Positions 23,901-34,146 of a DNA stretch of 64,000 bases are shown here, one piece after another. The DNA is from Cladobotryum mycophilum. Taxonomy: Eukaryota; Ascomycota; Sordariomycetes; Hypocreales; Hypocreaceae. The notes beneath the pieces are model-generated. The model was not told the origin of the DNA, did not search any database, and saw only the letters and a program-made list of their open reading frames with translations. Location: assembly GCA_036429605.1 (NCBI GenBank), contig JAVFKD010000015.1:3309421-3373420 (forward strand), in the 5' to 3' direction. Position numbers and translations under genes: made by a program. Position 1 is the first letter of the stretch. Every line of letters begins with the position of its first letter.

Positions 23901-24653
23901 CAGCTGCTGTAAAGCGGGCACGGGAGGCTTGGCCTAGCAGAGGTCTACGACGGAGAGATTCGAGGAGCATTAGAAGGGCTACGAGCCGCTGCGCAGATCC
24001 AAAACGGAGAAAAGATAACAGTCTGCATAGACAGCACAGCTGCACTTACGAGCCTTATGGGCACCCCATCAGACTCCTCGCAAGCCGAGGCCTTAGCCTT
24101 CCAGGAGCTTGCTATAGAACTAAGAGCGTCACTCCGTTGGTGTCCTGGTCATATGGGAATCCCGGGCAATGAGATGGTAGACGAGCAAGCTAAATTAGGC
24201 GCTAGTCTGCCTAACAACAATAATACCATAACACTGGCGGCAGCTCGCAGGATAGCACGCCGAAAACCCTTGACGGCCTTCCAACAATGGTGGAAAAAGG
24301 AGGCCCTAGCCTCCTACCAACGACTGCAACTGCAGGTGACCCTCCGGGAACCCCCAGAGCTATCGCTAACCCGTAATAACCTACATCGGCTGATAGCGGC
24401 CCGATCAGGCCACGGCGACTTCACTGACTATTACACATACAAGTACCTAGGCAGCACTGCTACACGGACCTGCTCATGCGGCAGGAACAAGACCTTAGAC
24501 CACATATTCTACTGCAGGAAGGTCAATCCGAAGCATCGGATAAAACTTGGACTAATGCCATCAGTGACAATTGCCCAGTACCTAGGGCCTGACTTTGAAC
24601 GATTTATAAAGCTAGTAAACGAGACAGGCTTCTTCCAAAAGATCTGCCCTTGA
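20909..24653 (+). pseudogene. LINE A ORF2 (endonuclease, reverse transcriptase, RNase H), broken
   Basis: The endonuclease part has IILMQEPWV, CLIAGDFNARH and TSADHYPI (apurinic-like endonuclease motifs). The RT part is in several frames and pieces: WRPISLLSCLSKGLERLIA, TMDVQGAFDAV and the catalytic YADD in RFGYADDTAIL near 22890. The RNase H part has YSDGS, VCIDSTAAL and CPGHMGIPGNEMVDEQAK, followed by a CSCGR ... HIFYC terminal zinc motif. At least ten stops or frame changes interrupt it. Confidence 0.85.
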
Positions 24654-25424
24654 AACTAGTCATCCTAGATCACGATTAACCTTTTTATCTTTTATACTTT
24701 TATACTTTTATATCTTTTAAGCTTCTACAAAGCTCTAGCTCTGTCTTTTAAGAGACTATGGTCTGATAGTACCATTAACTAATAGACTAAGCGGACTTAC
24801 ACCCGCAGGTTGGGCGCTCGCTGACGAGCCCTAATCGTACAAAACCCTAGGGCTAAACAAGCCGAAGATTTGCTATATGGAGGCGATAGCGGTTGTATAT
24901 AATCATCTACTTAGCTTCTAGCATAGCACGTCCTTTACCCCAGCAGGGGTTGGGCAGTATTGCCTTATACGGACGTTAAATAGTAAAACAAACAAACAAA
25001 CAAACAAACAGTAGATCAGGGCAATATTAAGCAATAAGTAAAAGTATCACAGTTCTAGTATCAGGTACTAATAATAAATAATATTATTAACGACTAATTA
25101 AATATATAAAAAAAATATAAGCTAATATATATAATAATTAAATTTATTACAATCTAAATAAATATAAAATTCTATTTTAATAAAAATAAACTAATAATCT
25201 AATAATTATAATAGATTAAATTAATCCTATTTAAGCTATTATATATATTTAAATTAATCTTATTTAAGCTATTAAATATATTTAAGTTAATTTTATTTAA
25301 GTTAATTATAATTAATTATATTACCTAAGGATTTACTATAATTATATTTTTAATTAATAATTTATATAAGTATTATTAAAAATAAGTTTAGTTTTATAAA
25401 TAATATAAGTATATTAAGTTATTA

Positions 25425-27830
25425 TATATTACTTTTTTTCTATAATTTTATTTTTAAGACCTATTAATTTTTATATAAATACCTATATTTTCCTTTTTTT
25501 TTCTTAGACTTATTTTTTTTTAATTTTATAATATTAAAATAAATAATAAAAATAATTAATTTTATTTAAAAAAAATATTTAAAATCTTATAAAATTTATT
25601 ATATTAATTAATCTTAAGATATTTTTTTATTTTTTTATATTATTAATAAATAAAAATATATTATTATTAAAGATAAAGTTTATTATAAGGCTTATATTAA
25701 AAAATATTATATTAAATATAATACTAATAATAATAATACTTTTACTTATAGATAATTTATTTATTTCTTTTTAATATATTTTAATATTTTTTAAATAATT
25801 ATATTATTTATATTAAAAATAATTTAATTTTTTAATATAAAGCTATAAAATAAGATTTTACTATTATAATAATTAAATTATAAAAAGTTAATAAATAAAA
25901 GAAATTATTATATATTAAAATAATAAGTATAATTATATATAAAATAAATACTTTTAATAAATTAAAAAAAAACATTATAAGATAGAATTTATTTTTAATA
26001 TTTTTTTAGTTAATCTTATAATTAATCTATTAATTAGGTTTAATTAATAATTATTTCTTATTGATCCTTTAAGCCTAGATTCTAATAGAATTACTATAGA
26101 ATTATCTAAAAGTAAACTAAATATTTAATAAGCTTTTAAATATTTTTTATTTTTATATAATTTTTTTATTTTATTAAATATTAATATTTCTTATTTTTAT
26201 AATATATAACTAAAATTAATTTAACTTTATATTTTTCTTTTATTAAAAATACTTTTATAAAATTATAAATAATTTTTTTAATATTTTTATTAATTAATAT
26301 TTTTTTAAATAAAAAAATATAAAAAATTAAATATATTTATATTTTTTTTAATAATAAAAATTTATAATTAATATTTAAAATAATTTTTTTAATTAAATAA
26401 AATTTTAATTTCTTAAAGTTTAATTTATTATTTAATTATATTATTTTAATATTTATATTTTTTTTATTTAATATATAATAAAATAAATAAATTATATTTT
26501 TCTTTTTAAAAATTAATTCTTTTAATCTATTTTTATTTATATATTTTTTTATTTTTTTATAAACTAATATAAATTATACTTTTATTATTTAATATAAGTT
26601 TTTTATTTTATTTATTTTAATTATAATTTTATTTATAATTATTTTATTTTTAGGTATTTTATATACTTTTAAATTATAACTAAAATTAATATATATAAGA
26701 CTTAAGCCTATAAATTCTAATATATTAATATTATAAGTAATTTATATTATGTAACGCTGTCCCGAAGATTACCCGGACGCGTGACGTAATGGAGATGCGG
26801 GGTAATCCTGCATAAGTCGCGCGTCTCTCGCACAACAGTTGAACGCACAAGCTTAAGCTTGTGCATAAAATAATACCTACGTTTGATCTTGCTTACCTGG
26901 TGATCTTATAAGGTGTTATTACATATTAGCGGTAATAGTTTTATTTAATTAATTTATTTAATTTATTTATTAGTTTATAAATAATAAATTATATTAAACT
27001 TATAATTAATACTTAATTATTTAATTAATTCTTATTAAAATTTAAATATAAAAACTAATCCTTAATTTAAAATAATTTCTTTAAATAAAAAATAAATATT
27101 TATAATTATATATAAAAATATATATATAAATTCTTTTATATTTATAATTTTTTAATATAATAAAAAATAAACTTATTTTATAAATTTATTAATAATTATA
27201 AAAATATTATTATATTTAATCTTTATAATAAATTTAATTAATATAAATAATTTTATAATAAAATCTAATATAACTATTTTTTATAGTTTCTAGAGTATTA
27301 ATAATAATTAGATTTACCTATATAGTTTATATTTTAAAGCTTTTATTTAATTATATATAATATATATTAAAATAATCTTTTAAATATATTATTTTACTTT
27401 ATAAAAATTAAAGTTTTATTTAACTTACTTAAATATTTTTTATATTCTTTTATATTTATATAAAAAATATTAATAAATTTCTTTAATAAGATTTTCTTAA
27501 AGCTTTAAAAAAATCTAAATTTTATTTTTATACTATTATAGTTTTTTATTATTTATAATAAATCTTTTAAAATTTTTTTCTTTTTTAGGTTTTATAATAT
27601 TTTTTAATATAATAAATCTAAATATTATTATTCTTAATTTAAAATATAGTATTTAATATATATTATATATAATATCTTTTTAAAATAATATTTAAGATTT
27701 ATTTTATTATAATTATTTTACTTTAATTATAGTTTATTTATTTATTTAAAGCATTAGTTTTACTATTCTTTAATCTTTTCTAATAAATAAAAATATAATT
27801 AGATTTTAATAAATATTTAATATATTTAAC
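25425..27830 (-). pseudogene. Gypsy copy A internal region (3' part of pol), heavily RIP-mutated
   Basis: This AT-extreme sequence aligns colinearly with 34147-36460 of copy B when C-to-T and G-to-A are allowed, for example around 27295-27310 against 35930-35945. It represents the integrase and chromodomain end of pol on the minus strand, but no frame is open. It stops at 27830, at the word ATATTTAAC, where copy B starts. No coding capacity remains. Confidence 0.75.
26750..26923. repeat. Solo LTR of 174 bp (small LTR element)
   Basis: A GC-richer island in AT-extreme sequence. It starts TGTAACGCTGTCCCG and ends GTTATTACA (TGTAA/TTACA ends), with the perfect 5-bp target duplication TATTA at 26745-26749 and 26924-26928. 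The flanks join into continuous Gypsy sequence. It retains CpG sites, so it arrived after most RIP of copy A. Confidence 0.85.
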
Positions 27831-28300
27831 TGTGACGTTCCGGGCGTTTCCCAACAAGAATAACCTGGATCGTGGTTGATGTTGGCAGTGGATCAGGGCG
27901 AGGTCGAGCAATGGGTTTAATGTGTCACAGTTCGGGTATCAGGTTGCTGATAGTGAACAATTGTATTAACGACTGATTAGATACATAAAAAAGAGATACA
28001 GGCTAGTATATATAGTAATTGAGTTCATTACGATCTGAATGAATATAAGGTTCCATTCTAATAGGAATAAACCAATAATCTAAATAGGAAAATCTAGCTA
28101 GCCTTTGATGGCCAAATATAACAGCTAACAGAAAGGTGGCTCTATATACGTCGATTATAACTCAAACAGGAAAGTATTCAGCCTCGCAATCCGAATGAAC
28201 CCGCTTTTTGCTTTAAAACCACCTATATCCTCGTCTCTATCTATCTATCAAACTTGCACCCCTCCGCACGCGATTGCGGAAGGGATAGCAGTCCCTGAAG

Positions 28301-29602
28301 ATGGTCTGCACAAGAGCTCAAGAAAAGCTCGCCCGACGCGGCAGACGCGACGAACGCGCCGTGATCATAGCCACAGCTAGAGCCACCGCTAAGGCCATGG
28401 CACAAATGGCCCTAGCTCAAGCCCAAGCCCAAGCCACAGTGGCTAAAACTACTAGCCTAAAAACTACCAGCCCAGAAGCCACGGATGCGATGGAGATAAA
28501 TTCAGACATTGACCCAAATGAACAACTCGACAGAGAGGCCCGAGAGGCCCAAGAGGCCCAACAACAACAACAGAAAACCCCAAATGCCCTACAGCACATC
28601 CAAACTGCTCTTGAGGCTATAACTAAAGCCCAAGCTATCCAACCCTTCTATGAAGACCTTATTAGCCAGCTAAAAGAGGCAATCAAATTAGAACAACAGG
28701 AACAACCAAGAGCACCTTCCTATAGCTTCATAGCCAAGAAGGGCCTAGAAAACAGCCAATGGGCAGAACAAACCCCAAAAAGAACTATAGCAGCCAAGGA
28801 ACCCACAGCAGCTAAGGAACCTATAGCAGCTAAAACAGCACCTCAGAATCCTAGGAAAACAGACCTACAAGTTGTTCTCAAGCTAGAAACCGGATATAGC
28901 TTCCAAAAACCACTGCCCTCGATTACACTAAGGAACAAGCTAAACCAAGCTCTTGGAGCCAAGAGCATAGCTAGTGTACAGCAATCAGCTAGAAATAACA
29001 TAGTTATCACAGCCACATCAGCTCAGCTAGCCAGCAACCTTCTCACCCAACAAGACCTCTTGGAAAAGACCTTCCAAGACTACCCGATCAAACTAGCCGA
29101 GGCCCCCACCAAATGGATCAAACTAGTAGCTCATGGGGTACCAATCCTAGAAGAACTAGATATCCTTAGTATCTTCCAGGAAGAAACAGAAACCTTTAAC
29201 CCAATCAAGACTATTGGCCAACCCAGATGGCTTAAAACACCATCCGAGGAACAAAAAGCCGGCTCAGTAGTATTTGCAGTACCAACAGAAGCATACAGTA
29301 AGTATAGCAAAAAGCAAGGATTATATATAGCTGGGGTTAGAACTAAAGTAGTCCCGTACAGAGCCTATACAACTAAGACCCAGTGCTTCCGTTGCTTAGG
29401 CTTTAACCATGACTCTGGGAGCTGCCGAAAGGCCTACAAATGTGCTATATGTGCTGGTAGTCATAACACAAAGAACCACAGCTGCCCTAGCTGCAAGGCC
29501 AGCTCTAGCTGCCAACACCAGGAACCCAAATGTGCCAACTGCATGGGTAACCACCAGGCAAATAGCACAGACTGCGAGACTTATAAGGCCATCTCATGCT
29601 AG
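28301..29602 (+). CDS. LINE B ORF1 (gag-like RNA-binding protein)
   Basis: 433 residues, no stop. The N-terminus is basic and then Ala/Gln-rich with coiled-coil potential (EREAQEAQQQQQK-like region). The C-terminus has three Cys/His knuckles: CFRCLGFNHDSGSC, CAICAGSHNTKNHSC and CANCMGNHQANSTDC, of the CCHC type. This protein should coat the element RNA and chaperone target-primed reverse transcription. The stop TAG at 29600-29602 overlaps the ORF2 start. Confidence 0.88.
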   Translation: MVCTRAQEKLARRGRRDERAVIIATARATAKAMAQMALAQAQAQATVAKTTSLKTTSPEATDAMEINSDIDPNEQLDREAREAQEAQQQQQKTPNALQHIQTALEAITKAQAIQPFYEDLISQLKEAIKLEQQEQPRAPSYSFIAKKGLENSQWAEQTPKRTIAAKEPTAAKEPIAAKTAPQNPRKTDLQVVLKLETGYSFQKPLPSITLRNKLNQALGAKSIASVQQSARNNIVITATSAQLASNLLTQQDLLEKTFQDYPIKLAEAPTKWIKLVAHGVPILEELDILSIFQEETETFNPIKTIGQPRWLKTPSEEQKAGSVVFAVPTEAYSKYSKKQGLYIAGVRTKVVPYRAYTTKTQCFRCLGFNHDSGSCRKAYKCAICAGSHNTKNHSCPSCKASSSCQHQEPKCANCMGNHQANSTDCETYKAISC

Positions 29603-32600
29603 AAAGCTATCTCAAGATCTTCCAACATAACACACACAGAACCGACACAGTACACCACACAGCCCTACAGCTAGCTTTAGAAGCCAAGGCTGATATTATC
29701 ATGCTTCAGGAACCCTACTGCTCTAGAAATAAGGAAACAGGTAACTGGATTGCACTAGAACACACAGCATATAACCTTATTACACCACAACCTGGCTCTA
29801 GCCCCTCAAGCATAAAAAGTAGACCTAGAGTCTTATCATATGTTAGAAAAGCTAGCCAGCTAGAGTTTACACCCCGCTACGACCTCTTCAACGATCCTGA
29901 TATCCTAGCTATTGAGATACTAGGCATTGAACCATTCCTCTTAATCAACCTATACAATGAACAACCCCAACAAGCTAGTCAACAGGCCAATCAACAAGGC
30001 CTACATACAATTGAACGATCACTTTTCCCAATAGGCAGGCTTAAACAACCTTCTATCCTAGCAGGAGATTTCAACCTTCACCACACTCGCTGGAACACTC
30101 AGGCCAAGCCAACAGCCCGAGCTAATAGCCTAGTCCAGTGGCTTGATAGCCAGCAGGCTACCTTATTGGTTGATACTAGTAAGGCTATAAAGCTCGGCGG
30201 TACCTATCACAGAGAGAACCTACGGAGACCTTCTGTAATAGATCTAGCTTTTAGCATAGGCTTCCAAGCCCTTAGCTGGGGTAACTGGCAAGCCGCACCA
30301 GCAACTGGCTCTGACCACGAGGCTCTTACCTTTGAAGCCTATGTATCAAGGCCTCTAGGAACAAGCCGCTTGTATCAAACAAGACAACCATTGTTTAACT
30401 ATAAGAAAGCCGACTGGAAGGCCTATAGCAAATTGTTAACCAGAGCAGAGCCCAGAGCCCTTGCTCAGATAGATCAGCTAATCGGCACCTCTAGTTGGGA
30501 TGAGATAGCTAACCTCCTCAGAGATACTATCCTAGAAGCAGCTGAACTAGCTATAGCTAGGCAAAGACCCTCTGAACGCTCTAAGCCCTGGTGGAACGAC
30601 GAGCTGAAGGACCTACGGAAAGCTTTAAACAGAGCTACACGACTGTACAAGGCAGGCCCAACGGCAATAACCCTAGCGATCTGGAAAGAAGCTCGTAATA
30701 GCTATAACCTAGCTCTACGAGCTATAAAGAGAGCCCACTGGAATAGCTTTCTTGAGGAAGCTGTGACCACAGACATCTATAAGGCATACAAATACACCAA
30801 GGCACGCCAGAATAGCAGCCTTCCTAGTATTACATATACTAAAGAAGACCAGCAACAACAGGCTCAGACCTTCGAGGAGAAATGCATAGCCTTTTTACAG
30901 ACACTGTTCCCCACCCCTGCTGTTAGCCACGCCGAATCGGCTAGAAGGTCAAAAATAGAGGTTCAAATCCCCAGCCGGCCGAGATCCAAATCGGCAGATT
31001 GGCTAGACTTACGGTCTACAGCTAAGGCAGTACCTAAATCAAGCACAAGACCAACTACAAGACCAACTAGGACCTCAAGACATCAACTACAGCAGCTAGA
31101 AAATAGCTTTCAAAAGCTATCCATAGCCAGTCAAGAAGAACCAATAAGACCTACACCCGAAAGGACTTACTGGAAATGGCCAAAGCTAGAGGATATAGAG
31201 GTCCAACGGGCTATCTTTTCATCCTCTAACAAGAAAGCCCCAGGCCCTGATACAATTAACTTCCTCCTAATACAGAAGACTTACTCGGCGGTACCAACCC
31301 TGTTAAATAAAGCTTATCAGGCCTTATTCACAGTAGGGTATCAGCCAGTTAGTTGGAGAGAAGCGATTGGAATCATCCTTCCAAAGGCCAATAAGCTAGA
31401 CTACAGTAGCCCAAAGGCGTATAGAGTTATAGCCTTGCTTAACTGCCTAGGAAAGGTCTTAGAAAAGATAGTTGCAAGCAGACTAAGCTATCTAGCTTCC
31501 ACACAAGACCTTCTAAACCCAACCCAACTTGGTGGCCGGAAACAGAGATCAGCTGTTGATACAGTTCTCTTACTTACGAACTACATCGAAAGCCAGCAGC
31601 TATCAAGAAAAGCTGCCAACCAGACAGTAGTTACAACCCTGTTCCTAGACATCAAGGGCGCCTTTGATCATGTATCAAAGCCAAAGCTATTAGGGATACT
31701 AGAAAGGCTAGACCTTCCTAAAACCCTTATTAGCTGGGTTGATTCCTTTCTATCAAATAGGAAAATCCAGCTAGCCTTTGATGGCCAAATACAGCAGCTA
31801 ACAGACATAGCTATAGGGATCCCACAAGGATCACCTATATCTCCTATTTTGTTTCTAATCTATATTAGAGATATAATAGCAGATCAGGCCTTTCAGCTTA
31901 GCTATATCGATGACTTTAGCCTGTCTGTATCATCAAGATCAGCCTATCAGAACTGTAGGGCTCTAGAGACTATAGTAGCCAAGCTTATCGGGGAAGCAGA
32001 ACCTCAAGGGGTCCAGTTTGACCCAGGCAAAACCGAGCTTATCCACTTTGCAAGACAACGCCGACCAATAACAGAGGGGCTTACTGTAGCTAATCTAGCG
32101 GTTAAGCCTAAACCACTGGTCAAATGGCTAGGGGTCTGGCTAGACTACCAACTCAACTTCAAACACCACGTAACAGAAAAGCTCGAACAGGCTACCAAAG
32201 CCTTCCAGGGCCTTCAGAGGCTAGGCAATACGCAACACGGGCTACCTGCACGAGCCCTACGGCTGCTGTATATAGCTTGCATAAGCTCTATAGTAGATTA
32301 TGGAGTCCCTCTTTGGTACAAGGGACCAGGACAAAAAAACCTCATCTACCAACTCCAACAGCTACAGAACCTTGCCCTAGCCAGGATACTAGGGGCCTTC
32401 AAGAGGTCCCCTTATAAGGCACTGGAACTGGAAGCAGCTATCCCCCCGGTTGAAGTTAGACTCCAAAAAGCCTGCCTTAAGTACGGCCTCCGCACTCAAA
32501 CCCTCTCAGAAACCCACCCAATCCGATTAGCCATAACTAGTACAGCTGCACCAACACAACTCACTAGGTTATTAGCTAGCCTTGATAAAGCTATTGGAAA

Positions 32601-33678
32601 GTATGAGAGAATAGAAAGACAAGATTTAGTTTGGCAGGCCCCTTGGAATAAGGAACCTAAAGCTACTATTCTAATCAGCCAAGCCTCCAAGAAGGAAGCC
32701 AAAAAGCAACACCTACAGTTACTAGAAGACCTTACCTTTGATAACTACCGAGCCTTCTATACAGACGGCTCGCAGGGTACTCATAAAGGTACTAGCACTA
32801 ACTCATGTGCATACTATGAAGACAGCCCAAGCCGGCAAACTGAAGCAGCGAAAACAGCGAGAGTAGCAAGATTCTGGAACCTAGGACCTTACATAGAAGT
32901 AGCTGATGCCGAGCTTATAGCAATCTCTAAGGTCCTAGATGCCCTACTATTATCCAGGACAAACCAACCAACAGCCTATATCTTTGTTGACAGCCAAGCA
33001 GCTATAATGAAGATCAAAGGCCCTGGAGAGATTAGTTACAGAATCCGGGCTCAGCTGCACCTCCTATCACAGCAAAGCATAGCTATTACAGTTGCCTGGG
33101 TACCCAGCCACACAGGGATCCCAGGGAATGAAATAGCTGATCAGTTAGCTAAGAAAGGGCTAGAAGCCTCGTATAGAGGCCGCCCATACGCCTCTCTTAG
33201 CTACCTAAACCGGAAGATAAGAAAAGTCATAGTACAGCAGTGGCAGACTAGCTGGGCCAGTGAAGAGATGAGAGAGGAGACAGGCCAGAGAGCGAGAGGC
33301 CTAGGCACCCAATACCGCAGGATAGCTCAAGATAACCTTAGCTTTTCGCTAAAAGCTAACCTAGTCAAGGGACCGAGATCAACCCAGTCAGCCTATATCC
33401 AGCTAAAACTAGGGATAGGGTATCTTAAAAGCTATCAAAAAGCCATAAAGAACCTCCCTGATGACCGCTGTAGATGTAGCCAACGACACACAACGCAACA
33501 CCTGCTGCTACGCTGTAGCAGATACCAAGGGCCTAGAAAGGCCCTGCAGAAGGCCTTAGGGCCAGGAGCCCAGCTAACGTTACAGAAGCTCTTCACAACA
33601 AAACTAGGAAAGGAAGCCCTAATAGGCTTCCTTACTAGCACGAAGATCTGTACGCGAAGCTGGTTTTTAGAAGAGTAG
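29596..33678 (+). CDS. LINE B ORF2 polyprotein (endonuclease, reverse transcriptase, RNase H)
   Basis: 1360 residues, open throughout. Residues 1-230: endonuclease/exonuclease/phosphatase domain with IIMLQEPYC, ILAGDFNLHH (about 154-163) and GSDHEAL. Residues about 530-880: reverse transcriptase with KAPGPD, TLFLDIKGAFDH, GIPQGSPISPILF and the catalytic box SYIDDFSLS (about 769), YIDD in place of the common YADD. Residues about 1050-1190: RNase H with YTDGSQGT, ADAELIAI, FVDSQAAI and PSHTGIPGNEIADQLAKKG; all four acidic residues are present. The C-terminus has a CRCSQRHTTQHLLLRC zinc-knuckle-like motif. All catalytic motifs I can check are intact, so the element may be competent. Confidence 0.93.
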   Translation: MLESYLKIFQHNTHRTDTVHHTALQLALEAKADIIMLQEPYCSRNKETGNWIALEHTAYNLITPQPGSSPSSIKSRPRVLSYVRKASQLEFTPRYDLFNDPDILAIEILGIEPFLLINLYNEQPQQASQQANQQGLHTIERSLFPIGRLKQPSILAGDFNLHHTRWNTQAKPTARANSLVQWLDSQQATLLVDTSKAIKLGGTYHRENLRRPSVIDLAFSIGFQALSWGNWQAAPATGSDHEALTFEAYVSRPLGTSRLYQTRQPLFNYKKADWKAYSKLLTRAEPRALAQIDQLIGTSSWDEIANLLRDTILEAAELAIARQRPSERSKPWWNDELKDLRKALNRATRLYKAGPTAITLAIWKEARNSYNLALRAIKRAHWNSFLEEAVTTDIYKAYKYTKARQNSSLPSITYTKEDQQQQAQTFEEKCIAFLQTLFPTPAVSHAESARRSKIEVQIPSRPRSKSADWLDLRSTAKAVPKSSTRPTTRPTRTSRHQLQQLENSFQKLSIASQEEPIRPTPERTYWKWPKLEDIEVQRAIFSSSNKKAPGPDTINFLLIQKTYSAVPTLLNKAYQALFTVGYQPVSWREAIGIILPKANKLDYSSPKAYRVIALLNCLGKVLEKIVASRLSYLASTQDLLNPTQLGGRKQRSAVDTVLLLTNYIESQQLSRKAANQTVVTTLFLDIKGAFDHVSKPKLLGILERLDLPKTLISWVDSFLSNRKIQLAFDGQIQQLTDIAIGIPQGSPISPILFLIYIRDIIADQAFQLSYIDDFSLSVSSRSAYQNCRALETIVAKLIGEAEPQGVQFDPGKTELIHFARQRRPITEGLTVANLAVKPKPLVKWLGVWLDYQLNFKHHVTEKLEQATKAFQGLQRLGNTQHGLPARALRLLYIACISSIVDYGVPLWYKGPGQKNLIYQLQQLQNLALARILGAFKRSPYKALELEAAIPPVEVRLQKACLKYGLRTQTLSETHPIRLAITSTAAPTQLTRLLASLDKAIGKYERIERQDLVWQAPWNKEPKATILISQASKKEAKKQHLQLLEDLTFDNYRAFYTDGSQGTHKGTSTNSCAYYEDSPSRQTEAAKTARVARFWNLGPYIEVADAELIAISKVLDALLLSRTNQPTAYIFVDSQAAIMKIKGPGEISYRIRAQLHLLSQQSIAITVAWVPSHTGIPGNEIADQLAKKGLEASYRGRPYASLSYLNRKIRKVIVQQWQTSWASEEMREETGQRARGLGTQYRRIAQDNLSFSLKANLVKGPRSTQSAYIQLKLGIGYLKSYQKAIKNLPDDRCRCSQRHTTQHLLLRCSRYQGPRKALQKALGPGAQLTLQKLFTTKLGKEALIGFLTSTKICTRSWFLEE

Positions 33679-33861
33679 ATATAGGCTGATTAGGTAGCTA
33701 GTCAGCCTAGAGGCTAAGGGACATACATAACGCTTGGAACTAGGAGAAAGAAAACCACCAACTGGAAAACACAATGCCTTATACTGTTAGCTTGAAAGCT
33801 AGCCAGCTAGCTACTATTCTAGAAAGTCACTGTACAGTAAGCTTTTAGATAGATAGATAGC

Positions 33862-33891
33862 CGCTTCATAGGCCTTCGGCCTCCATAAGCG
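33862..33891 (+). other. 3' UTR hairpin of LINE B
   Basis: The arms CGCTTCATAGGCC and GGCCTCCATAAGCG enclose a TTC loop, just before the poly-A. Such 3' stem-loops are known in some LINEs as the reverse transcriptase recognition site; that role is inferred here. Confidence 0.5.
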
Positions 33892-34146
33892 TAATGAATG
33901 AAAAAAAAAACCAATAATCTAGTAATCGTAATAGATCGAGTCGATCCTATTCAAGCTATCGCGTATGCTCGAATCGATCTTATTCGAGCTATCGAACATA
34001 CTCGAATCGATCTCGTTCGAGCTAATTGTGATTGGCTGTGTTGCCCGGGGTTTTACCGTGGTTATGTTTTTAATCAATAGCTTGCACGGGTGTCATTAAA
34101 AGTGGGTCCAGTTCTATGGATAACATAAGTGCGTCGGGTCGTCACA

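Larger units (their letters stand above)
19090..25008 (+). mobile_element. Non-LTR retrotransposon A (Tad/I-like LINE), degenerate
   Basis: A 5.9-kb LINE inserted into the LTR of Gypsy copy A. The target duplication CAGTAGATCAGGGCA is present at 19075-19089 and again at 25009-25023. The 3' end is a (CAAA)n tail at about 24987-25008. It carries a gag-like ORF1 and an endonuclease-reverse transcriptase-RNase H ORF2, both broken by stops, many TAG where CAG or TGG is expected. Base composition is close to normal, so RIP has been mild. Confidence 0.88.
19017..25424 (-). repeat. LTR of Gypsy copy A, split by a LINE
   Basis: The LTR (about 475 bp) begins on the plus strand TGTGACGTTCCGGGCGTTTC at 19017 and is interrupted after 19089; it resumes at 25024 and ends near 25424. 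The second part aligns with the LTRs of copy B base by base when C-to-T and G-to-A changes are allowed. The intervening LINE is bounded by a 15-bp target duplication. The Gypsy coding strand is minus, so this is its 3' LTR. Confidence 0.8.
28082..33907 (+). mobile_element. Non-LTR retrotransposon B, both ORFs open
   Basis: A 5.8-kb LINE inserted in the left LTR of Gypsy copy B. The target duplication AAACCAATAATCT is at 28069-28081 and 33908-33920 (its A bases merge with the poly-A tail of about ten). The first 51 bp repeat an ORF2 segment (see findings). The 3' UTR ends with GATA repeats, a hairpin at 33862-33891 and poly-A. ORF1 and ORF2 overlap by 7 bases. Codon use is rich in CTA/TAT/AGC words and differs from host genes. 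Confidence 0.92.
27831..34146 (-). repeat. Left LTR of Gypsy copy B, split by LINE B
   Basis: LTR parts 27831-28081 and 33921-34146 together give about 475 bp, TGTGACG at one end and CGTCACA at the other. The second part holds a tandem array of about 36-bp units with the arms CTCGAAT and ATTCGAG, which can fold back. In element orientation (minus) this is the 3' LTR. Confidence 0.88.

Noticed and set aside
33921..34040. CRISPR-like array
   Set aside because: The tandem units lie within a retrotransposon LTR of a fungus, without unique spacers.
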